64,000 nucleotides of DNA from Amnibacterium sp. CER49 (GCF_029846255.1 NZ_JARVWQ010000001.1:1860001-1924000); one strand, 5' to 3'. Positions 9,339-17,310 are shown, counted from the stretch's first letter. The notes: a model not told the origin generated them from the letters alone. Translations and numbers: made by a program.

Positions 9339-10076
9339 GTGAACCTCGGTTCGGGATACGTCCTCCGGGGTGTCCAGGGGCGTGTCATCGACAGCATCGG
9401 ACGGGCCATCGTCGGTGGTCGCTACGTCCCGGGGGCCTCTCTGCCGCGTGAAGCGGAGCTCATGGAGGAGTACGGCGTCAGCCGGACCTCGCTGCGCGAG
9501 GCGATGAAGGTGCTGGCCGCGAAGGGGCTCATCGAGATCCGGCAGAAATCCGGAACGCGAGTGCGGCCGCGATCCAGCTGGAACGTCTTCGACAGCGACC
9601 TCTTCGCGTGGTCGATGGAACACGGCGGGAGCGAGGCGGCGATCAGTGACCTCATCGAGCTCCGGCTGCTGCTGGAGCCATCGGCCGCTCGGCTCGCGGC
9701 CAGCCGAGCCACCATGGCGGACGCGACCCGGATCGACGCCGCCCTGACGGCGATGACCGCGGCCACCGCCGACCGGGAGGCCTACGCGGAGCACGACGTC
9801 GCCTTCCACCTGGCCGTCTTCGCCGCGTCGCACAACGTCTTCCTCGAGCGGTTCGGCAGCCTCGTCGCGGACTTCCTCCGGCTGACGTTCGACATGCAGC
9901 AGAAGGTCCTGCTGGAACGCACGAACGAGGTGGACTTCACCGAGGACGCCGCCCGGCACCGCGTGGTCTATGACGGCATCACCCGCGGTGCGCCCGACGC
10001 CGCGGCCGACGCCATGACCGAGGTGGTCCTCGACGGTAAGCGGAACCTCATCGCCGCCGTCGAGGCGATCGACTAG
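9339..10076 (+). CDS. FadR/GntR-family transcriptional regulator
   Basis: Regulator of 245 residues. Residues 8-75 form a winged helix (GGRYVPGASLPREAELMEEY, then SRTSLREAMKVL), followed by an all-helical FCD ligand domain with the typical ELRLLLEP start and later His residues likely to bind a metal or acid ligand. FCD regulators usually sense sugar acids or other carboxylates, so it probably reads the aldonate or keto-deoxy acid made by this cluster and represses it. GTG 9339 is preceded by GGGGCTGAT. Confidence 0.88.
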   Translation: MNLGSGYVLRGVQGRVIDSIGRAIVGGRYVPGASLPREAELMEEYGVSRTSLREAMKVLAAKGLIEIRQKSGTRVRPRSSWNVFDSDLFAWSMEHGGSEAAISDLIELRLLLEPSAARLAASRATMADATRIDAALTAMTAATADREAYAEHDVAFHLAVFAASHNVFLERFGSLVADFLRLTFDMQQKVLLERTNEVDFTEDAARHRVVYDGITRGAPDAAADAMTEVVLDGKRNLIAAVEAID

Positions 10077-10433
10077 TACGTCTCCCACTCGGGCGCTGCT
10101 CGTCGGGTTCGCCCGGTGCTCTCCCTGGCGGACGTCTTCCGCCGACAGCGTGCTGCGTGACGCGTCGGTCCTCGTCGCCGGTGGAAGTCACGAGGAGCTG
10201 GCCGAGACGCGACTTCGCGTCCCGCAACGGCCTGGCGGGCCGGACGTTCCTCGGGGGCGCCACTGTCGCCTTCGTGGCCACGGTCGTTCGGACGAAGGGC
10301 GAAGGTCTCTCGATCGAGGAGCACGGCAGGACCGGGACCTCGAGAGGGACCTCCGGGTCGCCGCGGGAGGCCGCCGCCCTGCTGCACGCCCGGATCGTGC
10401 ACCGGGTCCAGATCCGCGCAGACGCGCGGGGAC
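10077..10433. other. Gene-free stretch before the island
   Basis: No convincing gene is present on either strand of these 357 bases. Open frames here have no ribosome site or family resemblance, and the long minus-strand frame is partly a translation of the tRNA-Lys copy. It may hold the 3' end of the sugar-cluster transcript and old junction DNA from the insertion at 10434. Confidence 0.5.
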
Positions 10434-10478
10434 GTGGGCCCCGTGGGGCTCGAACCCACGACCCAGGGATTAAAAGTC
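10434..10478. repeat. att-like direct repeat, copy of tRNA-Lys 3' half
   Basis: These 45 bases are identical to 12765-12809, the part of tRNA-Lys that runs from the anticodon loop through the TPsiC arm to the discriminator base plus one base. Sequence diverges on both sides. This is the classical footprint of an integrase that recombines within a tRNA gene. It marks the left end of a 2.3-kb element. Confidence 0.92.
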
Positions 10479-10584
10479 TCAGGGGCCCTGGTTTTGCGCG
10501 TATTGACCGCGCTCGCAACCGGTACAGCTTCGCCGGTCAGGCGCGGATTTCGTCGTCGCACTCGGTCGTCAGCGTACTTGGGGG

Positions 10585-10653
10585 TGCTAGGAGCGTCGCC
10601 TAGCGGGCGCCTAGCAGTGCTCGCTGTCGTACCCGCGTCCTAGCGTCCCTTCT
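10585..10653 (+). promoter_or_regulatory. CTAG-rich array and promoter of the island cargo
   Basis: Four CTAG tetramers, normally rare in bacterial DNA, occur at 10587, 10600, 10611 and 10640. TGCTAGG (10585-10591) and CCTAGCA (10610-10616) form an inverted repeat with another CCTAGCG between them. The last unit forms TAGCGT (10641-10646), a good -10 hexamer 7 nt before the GTG at 10654, so the transcript is probably leaderless. The array lies over the -35 region and may be an operator. Confidence 0.5.
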
Positions 10654-11409
10654 GTGGTGTCAGTGGAATTCGAGGCGGCGTGGGTGCCGTACCGCGTCAT
10701 TGACTACGAGCTGGCTGTGCAGCCGGCTGTCGCCTTCGCTGCACGACCGACTGGCCGGGGCAAGGTCGTCGCCGTGCACGTCAAGCCGGACGTCGACTCC
10801 ACGCCGGCTCTTCGTCGGTTCGCACAGCGAGCGACTGTGATCACGAACCGCACGAGCGCCGGCGCGCTGCAGGGCAGCGACGTGCTCGCCTTCGTGCCCG
10901 ATTGGAAGCTGCTCGAGCTCGCCGTCCGCAGCGCTCGTAGTGGCTCGCTCGTGGCCGTTGAGGACCCGGGATCGGTGCTGCGTGGTTGGGCGCAGGCGGT
11001 TGGGGCGGTGAATCTCGGCACGGGTGGGCCGACTCCGGATCCGGCCACCGACCAGGTGCGTGAGGCGATCGAGCATATTGCCTTCGCCGGGAACAACGGC
11101 TGGGGTCGGAAGGCGTTCGGCCGTACGTCGACGCAGCACGTCCTGCGACAGCTCGCCGAAGCGGGGTGGACGGACGGGGCGAGGATCGTCGGCGGTGTCT
11201 TCGCGCTGGGCAAGTCCGCCAGCTCCCTCGGCGACCTCGAGGAGCTCGTGGCCGCGGCGTTCGGGTCCGCTCAAGCAAGGGAGTTCAGCTTCCACCAGTG
11301 GACCCGGGCGGACGAGGCGAAGCAGTGCCCGGTCGATAGCTACCCGATGGTTGACGCCGCCGCGCACGAGTGGGTGTGTCGGTCCTGCGGCCATCAGGAG
11401 CGGAAGTAG
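10654..11409 (+). CDS. Island cargo protein 1, unknown, C-terminal zinc-ribbon-like motif
   Basis: Protein of 251 residues, family not recognised. The N-terminal half alternates beta and alpha segments (VVAVHVKPDVD, TVITNRTSAGALQGSDVLAFVPDW, GSLVAVEDPGSVLRGW) as in a small Rossmann-like fold. The C-terminal tail has a Cys at about 227 and a final CRSCGH motif, possibly a zinc knuckle. No signal or membrane segment is present. It starts at GTG 10654 (or 10657) under a CTAG-rich promoter and leads a three-gene run. A regulatory or defence role is inference from its place in an island. Confidence 0.7.
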   Translation: MVSVEFEAAWVPYRVIDYELAVQPAVAFAARPTGRGKVVAVHVKPDVDSTPALRRFAQRATVITNRTSAGALQGSDVLAFVPDWKLLELAVRSARSGSLVAVEDPGSVLRGWAQAVGAVNLGTGGPTPDPATDQVREAIEHIAFAGNNGWGRKAFGRTSTQHVLRQLAEAGWTDGARIVGGVFALGKSASSLGDLEELVAAAFGSAQAREFSFHQWTRADEAKQCPVDSYPMVDAAAHEWVCRSCGHQERK

Positions 11410-11413
11410 CGGC

Positions 11414-11683
11414 GTGGTGCTGTGCTGGGCCCTCGGCCTTGTGTTGCTGGTAGCCGGCGCTGTCGTGTCGGTTGTCGGGATCGGCTGGAGCGTGCGCCTG
11501 GGGCCCACCGTGCGTGAACCCGGCGACGGCACGATCGAGCTGAACCTGCCGACGGAGGCGGAGGCGCGCGTCGAGCAGCGTGCGCAGCGGCGCCGTCTGC
11601 TCGCGGCTCAAGTCGGCGTGCTGCTGGCAACCGTCGGCGGCGTCCTCTCGGCCTTCGGTCAGCAGCCCTGGTCGCACGGATGA
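11414..11683 (+). CDS. Island cargo protein 2, small two-helix membrane protein
   Basis: Protein of 89 residues with one hydrophobic helix near residues 4-26, a charged loop of about 35 residues rich in Glu and Arg, and a second hydrophobic helix near residues 65-82. It lies 4 bases after cargo gene 1 and overlaps cargo gene 3 as ATGA, so it belongs to the same transcript. Family not recognised. Start is GTG 11414 or 11417. Confidence 0.65.
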   Translation: MVLCWALGLVLLVAGAVVSVVGIGWSVRLGPTVREPGDGTIELNLPTEAEARVEQRAQRRRLLAAQVGVLLATVGGVLSAFGQQPWSHG

Positions 11684-12222
11684 GCGACGCGGTCGGCTCC
11701 GCCGCGCTCTCGCTGCTCGTGAGCGTCTTCGGCACGCTGCTCACGCTGCTCACGGTGGGCCGGCTCACCGTGAGCAGGATGAAAGCGGAGGAGCAGGTGG
11801 CGGCGCGTCGGGCCGTGCGCGCGGCCGTGATGCCCATTGTGCGCGACATCGAGCGGTACCGCCGCGGACAGCTAAACGGCTTCCACCGAGCGGAGGATGC
11901 CGCACATGCGGAGGACGGCGTTCGCGCCGCGCAAGTGCACGCGGCGGCCGAGAACCTGGTCTGGTGGCGTGCGGTACTCGTCCGGCGCCGCTGCCGGCGC
12001 GTGTTCGGCAAGCGCATGAGCGACCTCGGCCGCGACTTCGCCGACCAGCCGACTCAGGTCGGCGCCACTCGTATCACCGCCGACCTCCTCCTCAATCCGC
12101 GTGGCCGGCCGTCCGAGGAGTTGCGAGCCGGCCTCCTGCATCAGGGACTGCGGGCGGACCGGCGGTCCGCCGTGACGCGGAAGCTGGTTCGAGAGCTGCG
12201 CAAGCTCGCGAGCTCGCGCTAG
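11680..12222 (+). CDS. Island cargo protein 3, N-terminally anchored basic protein
   Basis: Protein of 180 residues. One hydrophobic segment spans about residues 7-29, followed by a strongly basic and helical cytoplasmic part with many Arg residues and RRCRRVFGKR near the middle. It begins inside the stop of cargo gene 2, so the two membrane proteins are probably made in a fixed ratio. Family not recognised. Its stop overlaps the stop of the convergent gene 12219-12470. Confidence 0.65.
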   Translation: MSDAVGSAALSLLVSVFGTLLTLLTVGRLTVSRMKAEEQVAARRAVRAAVMPIVRDIERYRRGQLNGFHRAEDAAHAEDGVRAAQVHAAAENLVWWRAVLVRRRCRRVFGKRMSDLGRDFADQPTQVGATRITADLLLNPRGRPSEELRAGLLHQGLRADRRSAVTRKLVRELRKLASSR

Positions 12223-12470
12223 TCGCGCGCGGCGGGTCCTGCCCTAGGGGCGCGGCACGCGGCCTTGGCCTCGAGGTCGAGCAGCTCGAGCTGCTGCTCG
12301 CGCAGGTCGTAGCTGATGAGCTCCGCTGCCTCGAGCTGCTCCTGCTGGAAGGCGTCGCGCTCGAGGCGCTCGTGCTCGTCACGCTCAGCAGCGGAAGGGA
12401 AGCGCTGCCCACAGAGGAAGCACATGGGCTGACCGAGCGGGGACAGCCGGGCCGTGCGCGGTGCGGTCAT
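12219..12470 (-). CDS. Small protein with CxxC...H motif, island edge
   Basis: Protein of 83 residues on the opposite strand. Cys17-x2-Cys20 is followed by His33 in an MCFLCGQRF...DEHE context that resembles half of a zinc finger, then a helical, Glu- and Leu-rich stretch likely to be a coiled coil (EQLEAAELISYDLREQQLEL). GGGGAC lies 7 nt before the ATG. It could be a small DNA- or protein-binding regulator of the island. Function unknown. Confidence 0.55.
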   Translation of the reverse strand: MTAPRTARLSPLGQPMCFLCGQRFPSAAERDEHERLERDAFQQEQLEAAELISYDLREQQLELLDLEAKAACRAPRAGPAARD

Positions 12471-12570
12471 CGTCGTCCCCGTTTCGGAGTGCTGCTCGGA
12501 ATGGTCTGCGGTGGGTGCGACTGCGAGGCCGGCGCCTTGTTTCCGTCACTCACCCCCTACCCTCGGCTTT

Positions 12571-12720
12571 CCGTCGATCACGGCGAACGTCTACAGCCAC
12601 GCGCTCGGCGACGCCGGAGCGCGGGCGGCGCAGGCCCTTTCGGCGGCGATTCCGGTGCAGTTGCCGGGCGCCGCCTCGCATCCGCCTAGCGCGACACCTC
12701 TGCCGGCCGTGCCGGACTAG
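12571..12720 (+). pseudogene. Tyrosine integrase remnant, C-terminal end only
   Basis: The frame reading ITANVYSHALGDAGARAAQAL matches the end of tyrosine recombinases, including the catalytic Tyr in the VYSHAL motif, and closes with a Pro-rich tail and a stop at 12718-12720. The rest of the roughly 400-residue enzyme is absent and no start is present. The fragment lies 45 bases from the att copy in tRNA-Lys, where an integrase gene is expected. It identifies the enzyme type that built the island and shows that the island has lost autonomous mobility. Confidence 0.8.
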
Positions 12721-12764
12721 CGATGAGCGCCAACAAAAGGGCGGTCCACCAGGCGTTTCCCTCT

Positions 12765-12809
12765 GTGGGCCCCGTGGGGCTCGAACCCACGACCCAGGGA
12801 TTAAAAGTC
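12765..12809. repeat. att-like direct repeat inside tRNA-Lys
   Basis: Right copy of the 45-bp repeat matching 10434-10478 exactly. It overlaps the 3' half of the intact tRNA-Lys gene, which keeps a full cloverleaf, so the tRNA is still functional after insertion. Confidence 0.92.
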
Positions 12810-12838
12810 CCTTGCTCTACCGACTGAGCTAGAGGCCC
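12766..12838 (-). tRNA. tRNA-Lys (anticodon TTT)
   Basis: A 73-nt cloverleaf reads on the minus strand. The acceptor stem pairs GGGCCTC with GGGGCCC, the D-arm has AGCTCAGTCGGTAGAGC, and the anticodon loop CTTTTAA gives anticodon UUU. The TPsiC arm carries GGTTCGAGCCC. The CCA end is not encoded. Its 3' half was used as the integration site of the adjacent island. Confidence 0.95.
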
Positions 12839-12868
12839 GTGCCGGTCAGGATACCGGGGGAGGGCGCC

Positions 12869-13027
12869 TCAGGCCCGGCTCTGGATGTACCTGAAGATGT
12901 AGCCGATGATCGCCACGATGATCAGGATGATCGCGATCCAGAACAGGAAGAAGATCGCCTTCACGGCGAGCCCGAGGATCGCGAGCACGACGCCGATGAC
13001 CAGCAGGGTGATGAGGAGTCCAGCCAT
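12869..13027 (-). CDS. Small hydrophobic membrane protein
   Basis: Protein of 52 residues that is almost wholly hydrophobic: two adjacent membrane helices (about residues 2-22 and 24-44) and a short basic tail YIQSRA. Small hydrophobic proteins of this sort are common and poorly studied in actinobacteria. The ATG at 13027 gives the helix directly; an upstream in-frame ATG would add 15 polar residues. It is a single gene facing the tRNA-Lys. Confidence 0.65.
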   Translation of the reverse strand: MAGLLITLLVIGVVLAILGLAVKAIFFLFWIAIILIIVAIIGYIFRYIQSRA

Positions 13028-13134
13028 GGCTGGAGCGTAAGCCGATTCCCTGGAGACGACCAGAGTGCGCACGGCCGGTTCCCGGACTTCGGAGACGGGC
13101 CCTCGCTTCGAGCCCCGCTTCGTATCGTGGACGG

Positions 13135-13761
13135 ATGGCCGACTTCCACCGCCCCGTCCGGATGCCCGCGGAGCACTTCGACTTCGTGAAGGGCGGCGAG
13201 GACCCGGCCGTGCTCGTACGCACCGCGCACGAGACCGCGCAGGCGCTCGTGAGCCGGGTGCGGGCGGATCCGGATCCGGAGATCGTCGAGCGCCTCGTCG
13301 CCTTCGCCGAGCGCGAGGGCATCGACGCCGTCGCCGAGCTGTGGTCGCGTGCGGCGCCGCACAGCCTGCCCGGGGCGCTCTGGCGGCTCTACCTGCTGCG
13401 AGAGATGACCCGCCGCGACGCGGAGCTCGTCAGCCTCGCCTTCGCTCGCGGCACCGAACGGCTGAAGTCGATCGACGCCCTCGTCGCGGGTGCGCCCACC
13501 CCGGCCGGCCCCGAGGAGCTGCTCGCGGTCGCCGACGAGATCCTCCGCGGCGTCTTCGAGGGCGACCTCGCGCTCGCCCTCGACCGCGCGGCGGCGTTCG
13601 CGCGGGTCACCGCCTCCGGCTGCACCGACCTCGCGGACGACGCGGACGCCACGGAGCCGGGGCGGGCCGGCGCGCTCACGACCCGCGCGGCTCGACTCGC
13701 CCGACTCGCCGAGGAGCTCTCAGCGAGCGCGAGGCTCTGGCGGGACGGCGCTTTAGACTGA
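13135..13761 (+). CDS. Conserved actinobacterial hypothetical protein
   Basis: Protein of 208 residues, acidic and predicted to be nearly all helical, with no membrane segment. The central part (AVAELWSRAAPHSLPGALWRLYLLREM) reads like a helical-repeat protein. Such proteins are found next to sigK in related genomes as far as I recall, but I know no function. TATCGT at 13123-13128 sits 6 nt before the ATG, so the transcript is probably leaderless. Confidence 0.7.
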   Translation: MADFHRPVRMPAEHFDFVKGGEDPAVLVRTAHETAQALVSRVRADPDPEIVERLVAFAEREGIDAVAELWSRAAPHSLPGALWRLYLLREMTRRDAELVSLAFARGTERLKSIDALVAGAPTPAGPEELLAVADEILRGVFEGDLALALDRAAAFARVTASGCTDLADDADATEPGRAGALTTRAARLARLAEELSASARLWRDGALD

Positions 13762-13990
13762 GGACGGCCTTCGGGCCGCGCACCGGGCCGCAGTAACCCC
13801 GGGCTCCATTTCTCGCCGTTTCGAGCGGCCTCGCGCCGAGAGGCGTTTCTGCGGTCCGGTGCTCTCCCAGCAGGCTCATGGGCTTCTGCGGCAATCCGTT
13901 CCGGCTTCGGCTCCGGACACCTCTCTGAAGGCCGCCGATCGATCCTGCACGGTGCGGCGTCGTCGCGCGAGCAGCGGGAAGGAGCGTGGC
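13762..13990. promoter_or_regulatory. Upstream region of sigK
   Basis: These 229 bases hold no gene. They end with GGGAAGGAG, the ribosome site of sigK, 6 nt before its ATG. An autoregulated ECF promoter is expected here, but I could not identify a convincing -35/-10 pair. Confidence 0.3.
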
Positions 13991-14581
13991 ATGCTGGCCG
14001 TCATGGACCCCGACGCCGGGGCGCTCCCCGGCACGCAGGACTCCAACGAGCAGCTGCTCGCCCGAGTCGCCACGGGGGACAAGCGCGCGTTCGCGCAGCT
14101 CTATGACGCCACGTCCTCGCGGCTCTTCGGTCTCGCCCGCCGGCTCCTCGTCGACCCGGCGCAGGCGGAGGAGGTCACCCAGGAGGTGTACCTCGAGATC
14201 TGGCAGACGGCGACCCGCTACGAGCCGACCCGCGGCACGGCGCTCGCCTGGATGCTCACCGTCACGCACCGTCGCGCGGTCGACCGCATCCGGGCCTCCC
14301 AGGCCAGCCGCGACCGCGACCTGAAGGTCGGCATCCGCGACCAGGAGCGCGAGTACGACTCGGTCGCCGAGACCGTCGAGATCACCGTCGAGACCCGCCG
14401 CGTGCAGGCCGCGTTGACGAAGCTCACCGAGCTGCAGCGCCAGGCCGTCACGCTCGCCTACTTCCGCGGATTGAGCCACAGCGAGGTGGCGCAGCTGCTG
14501 CACGTCCCCGTCGGCACGGTGAAGACACGCCTGCGCGACGGCATGATCCGCCTCCGTGATGAGTTGGGGGTAGGGACATGA
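13991..14581 (+). CDS. sigK: ECF RNA polymerase sigma factor SigK
   Basis: Sigma factor of 196 residues. Region 2 lies at about residues 25-95 (AFAQLYDATSSRLFGLA, EEVTQEVYLEIWQTA) and region 4 at about 130-190 (LQRQAVTLAYFRGLSHSEVA, then a helix-turn-helix with GTVKTRLRDGM). It directs polymerase to a small regulon when released from its anti-sigma partner. The start at ATG 13991 has GGGAAGGAG correctly placed. The gene ends inside the start of the RskA-like gene (ATGA), the usual arrangement. Confidence 0.88.
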   Translation: MLAVMDPDAGALPGTQDSNEQLLARVATGDKRAFAQLYDATSSRLFGLARRLLVDPAQAEEVTQEVYLEIWQTATRYEPTRGTALAWMLTVTHRRAVDRIRASQASRDRDLKVGIRDQEREYDSVAETVEITVETRRVQAALTKLTELQRQAVTLAYFRGLSHSEVAQLLHVPVGTVKTRLRDGMIRLRDELGVGT

Positions 14582-15408
14582 CCACACGACGCGATCCGCA
14601 CCTGCTGTCCGGGGCCTACTCGCTCGACGCCGTGACGCCCGACGAGGCGGCCGCCGTCGAGGAGGCGATGGCGCACTCGGAGGAGCTCCGCGGCGAGATC
14701 GCCGAGCTCACCGACACCGCGGTGCTGCTCGGGATGTCCGTGCCGGCGGCCGACCCGCCGCCCGCGCTGCGCGCCCGTCTGCTCGATCTGATCGAGCAGA
14801 CGCCGCAGCTGCCGCCCCTGGCCGACACCGAGGTCGAGGCCGACGCCGAGCGCGCCGTCCCGATCGCGGCCGAGCAGCCGGCGCCCGCGCCCGGGGTCGC
14901 CGTCCTCCGCTCCGACTCCCGGCACGTGGCGCCGCGTCGCCGGCGCCGCTGGACGCGTGGCCCCGCACTGCTCGCCGGGGCGCTCGTCGCCGCTGCCGCG
15001 GTGCTCTTCGGCGGCGGCATGATGCTCGACCAGCTCGTGAACCCGGCGCCGCAGAGCACGAGCGCGTCGGCGTTCGACCAGCTCAGGTCCGCTCGCGACG
15101 TGCAGCGCCAGACGGCGTCCGTCGCGGGTGGCGGCACCGCCGTCGTCTACTGGTCGAAGTCGCTCGACGAGTCCGCGGTGGTGCTCGACGGCGTCGCGCA
15201 GCCCGCGGGCAAGTCGCTGCAGATGTGGGTCGTCACCGGCGGCCGCGCCGCGAGCGCCGGCCTCTACGCCCCGCGGGGCGGGGAGCGCTACGAGCTGATG
15301 AAGGGCGCGCTGAAGCCCGACCAGGCGGTCGCCGTCTCGGTCGAGCCGGCGGGCGGCTCGTCGCAGCCGACGACGAAGCCGATCGTCGTCGTGCCCGTCG
15401 CGGCCTGA
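14578..15408 (+). CDS. rskA: Anti-sigma-K factor RskA
   Basis: Membrane anti-sigma factor of 276 residues. A cytoplasmic N-terminal anti-sigma domain (HLLSGAYSLDAVTPDEAAAVE, about residues 8-28) binds SigK. A single membrane helix lies at about 133-153, followed by an external RskA domain with a K-LQMWVVT segment. Release of SigK occurs by regulated proteolysis in studied relatives. It is translationally coupled to sigK and is the last gene before the convergent pst operon. Confidence 0.87.
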   Translation: MTTRRDPHLLSGAYSLDAVTPDEAAAVEEAMAHSEELRGEIAELTDTAVLLGMSVPAADPPPALRARLLDLIEQTPQLPPLADTEVEADAERAVPIAAEQPAPAPGVAVLRSDSRHVAPRRRRRWTRGPALLAGALVAAAAVLFGGGMMLDQLVNPAPQSTSASAFDQLRSARDVQRQTASVAGGGTAVVYWSKSLDESAVVLDGVAQPAGKSLQMWVVTGGRAASAGLYAPRGGERYELMKGALKPDQAVAVSVEPAGGSSQPTTKPIVVVPVAA

Positions 15409-15418
15409 GCCGCCGGGA

Positions 15419-16198
15419 TCAGCCGAAGCGGCCGGAGACGTAGTCCTCGGTCGCCTGCACGCTCGGGCGCGAGAACATGATCCGGGTGTCGTCGTACTCG
15501 ATGAGCTTGCCCGGCTTGCCGGTGCCCGCGATGTTGAAGAACGCGGTGCGGTCGGAGACCCGCGAGGCCTGCTGCATGTTGTGGGTCACGATGACGATCG
15601 TGTACTCCTGCTTGAGCTCCTCGATGAGGTCCTCGATCGCGAGCGTCGAGATGGGGTCGAGGGCCGAGCACGGCTCGTCCATGAGGAGCACCTCCGGGGA
15701 CACCGCGATCGCGCGGGCGATGCAGAGCCGCTGCTGCTGACCGCCGGAGAGCCCGGTGCCCGGCAGGTTCAGGCGGTCCTTGACCTCGTTCCAGAGGTTC
15801 GCGCCGCGCAGCGACCGCTCGACGAGGTCGTCGGCGTCGCTCTTCGAGATGCGCTTGTTGTTCAGCTTCACGCCGGCGAGCACGTTGTCGCGGATCGACA
15901 TCGTCGGGAACGGGTTCGGCCGCTGGAACACCATGCCGATCTGGCGGCGCACGAGCACGGGGTCGACCCCGGAGCCGTAGAGGTCGCTGCCGTCGAGCAG
16001 CACCTGGCCCTCGACGTAGGCGCCGGGGATGACCTCGTGCATGCGGTTCAGCGTGCGCAGGAAGGTGGACTTGCCACAGCCGGAGGGGCCGATGAAGGCG
16101 GTGACCGAGCGCGGCTCGATCGTGAGCGAGACGTCCTCGACGGCACGGAACTTGCCGTAGTAGACGTTCAGATCCTTGACGGCGATGCGCTTGGACAC
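15419..16198 (-). CDS. pstB: Phosphate ABC transporter ATP-binding protein PstB
   Basis: ATPase of 259 residues that powers high-affinity phosphate uptake. Walker A is GPSGCGKST (about residues 36-44), the signature is LSGGQQQR and Walker B is [13 protein letters not shown], the last being very typical of PstB. It is the last gene of pstSCAB and starts with GTG at 16198, 32 bases after pstA. The operon converges with rskA; only 10 bases separate the stops. Confidence 0.96.
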   Translation of the reverse strand: MSKRIAVKDLNVYYGKFRAVEDVSLTIEPRSVTAFIGPSGCGKSTFLRTLNRMHEVIPGAYVEGQVLLDGSDLYGSGVDPVLVRRQIGMVFQRPNPFPTMSIRDNVLAGVKLNNKRISKSDADDLVERSLRGANLWNEVKDRLNLPGTGLSGGQQQRLCIARAIAVSPEVLLMDEPCSALDPISTLAIEDLIEELKQEYTIVIVTHNMQQASRVSDRTAFFNIAGTGKPGKLIEYDDTRIMFSRPSVQATEDYVSGRFG

Positions 16199-16230
16199 AG
16201 GAGCCTTTCGAAAGCGGTGCGGGGACCGCG

Positions 16231-17310
16231 TCAGCGGGAGAGCTTCGGCGCGAAGAAGCGCGCCACGACGCGGGCGATCACGTTCAGCAGCAGCACGATG
16301 AGGATGAGCACGAGTGCGCCGGTCCAGGCCCGGTTGAAGAAGTCGTTCACGTGCGTGCCCGGTTGGGTCAGCTGCGTGTAGACGAACACCGGGAGCGTCA
16401 TCATCCGCTGGTCGAAGAGGTTGTAGTTCATCGAGTCGGTGAACCCGGCTACGAGCAGCAGCGGGGCGGTCTCGCCGATGACGCGGGCGATGGCGAGCAT
16501 CACGCCGGTGACGATGCCGGCGAGCGCCGTCGGCAGCACGATCTTCATGACGGTGAGCCAGCGGGGCACGCCGAGCGCGTACGACGCCTCGCGCAGCTCG
16601 TTCGGCACGAGCTTCAGCATCTCCTCGCTCGAGCGCACGACGATCGGGATCATCAGCAGGCTGAGCGCGACGGATCCGCCGAAGCCGGCGCGGTAGCCGG
16701 GGTTGTTCGTCAGCAGCTCGAACAGGGAGAAGGCGAACAGGCCCGCGACGATCGACGGGATGCCGGTCATCACGTCGACGAGGAAGGTGATCGCCCGGGC
16801 GATGACGCCCCGGCCGTACTCGACGAGGTAGATGGCGGCGAGGAGGCCGATCGGCACCGAGATGACGGTGGCCATGAGCGTGATCTCGAGGGTGCCCACG
16901 ATCGCGTGGATCGCACCGCCGCCGGCGTCCGTGACGTTGCGCATCGACTCGCTGAAGTAGGCGACGTCGAACCGCGCGAGCCCGCTCGTGACCACGGTCA
17001 CGAGCAGGCTGATGAGCGGCAGGAGCGCGATGCCGAACGCGGTGCAGACGAGCGCCGTGACGAGCCGGTCCTTCGCGCGGCGCGAGCCCTCGACGATGAA
17101 CGAGGCGATGTAGACGACGACCACCCAGAGCACGAGCCCGAAGAAGATCGCGCCCGTCACGTTGTAGGCGGCGGTCATCCCGGCGAGCAGGAACAGCAGG
17201 AACAGCGCCCCGGTGACGGCGAGGCTGAGGCCGAGCAGGCCGACGGGGGAGTAGCGCGGCAGCTGCCCGGCGCGGAGCCCGGCCGGCACGGCGGTGGTGG
17301 TCGCGGCCAT
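16231..17310 (-). CDS. pstA: Phosphate ABC transporter permease PstA
   Basis: Permease of 359 residues, longer than many PstA proteins because of two extra N-terminal hydrophobic segments before the core. The core has about six membrane helices and an EAA-like loop ([22 protein letters not shown]). It pairs with PstC to form the channel. Its ATG overlaps the pstC stop by one base, coupling translation of the two subunits. Confidence 0.95.
   Translation of the reverse strand: MAATTTAVPAGLRAGQLPRYSPVGLLGLSLAVTGALFLLFLLAGMTAAYNVTGAIFFGLVLWVVVVYIASFIVEGSRRAKDRLVTALVCTAFGIALLPLISLLVTVVTSGLARFDVAYFSESMRNVTDAGGGAIHAIVGTLEITLMATVISVPIGLLAAIYLVEYGRGVIARAITFLVDVMTGIPSIVAGLFAFSLFELLTNNPGYRAGFGGSVALSLLMIPIVVRSSEEMLKLVPNELREASYALGVPRWLTVMKIVLPTALAGIVTGVMLAIARVIGETAPLLLVAGFTDSMNYNLFDQRMMTLPVFVYTQLTQPGTHVNDFFNRAWTGALVLILIVLLLNVIARVVARFFAPKLSR

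Larger units (their letters stand above)
10434..12809. mobile_element. Decayed integrative element in tRNA-Lys
   Basis: A segment of about 2.33 kb bounded by 45-bp exact direct repeats, the right one being inside the intact tRNA-Lys gene. It contains an integrase C-terminal remnant next to the tRNA, three same-strand unknown genes and one convergent small gene. There are no replication or transfer genes, so it is a remnant or a satellite-like island unable to move by itself. The exact repeat shows the insertion is either recent or kept by selection on the tRNA sequence. Confidence 0.85.

Noticed and set aside
7650-10088. An 812-codon open frame on the minus strand
   Set aside because: It runs opposite to three well-supported genes, has no family resemblance and is rich in Arg and Pro as expected for antisense frames in high-GC DNA.
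10073-10561. Minus-strand frame across the att copy reading FNPWVVGSSPTGPT
   Set aside because: This peptide is the well-known mistranslation of a tRNA 3' half; here it is the tRNA-Lys copy.
12219-12470. Classical C2H2 zinc finger in the island small protein
   Set aside because: Only one His follows the CxxC pair at a fitting distance, so a full finger is not supported.
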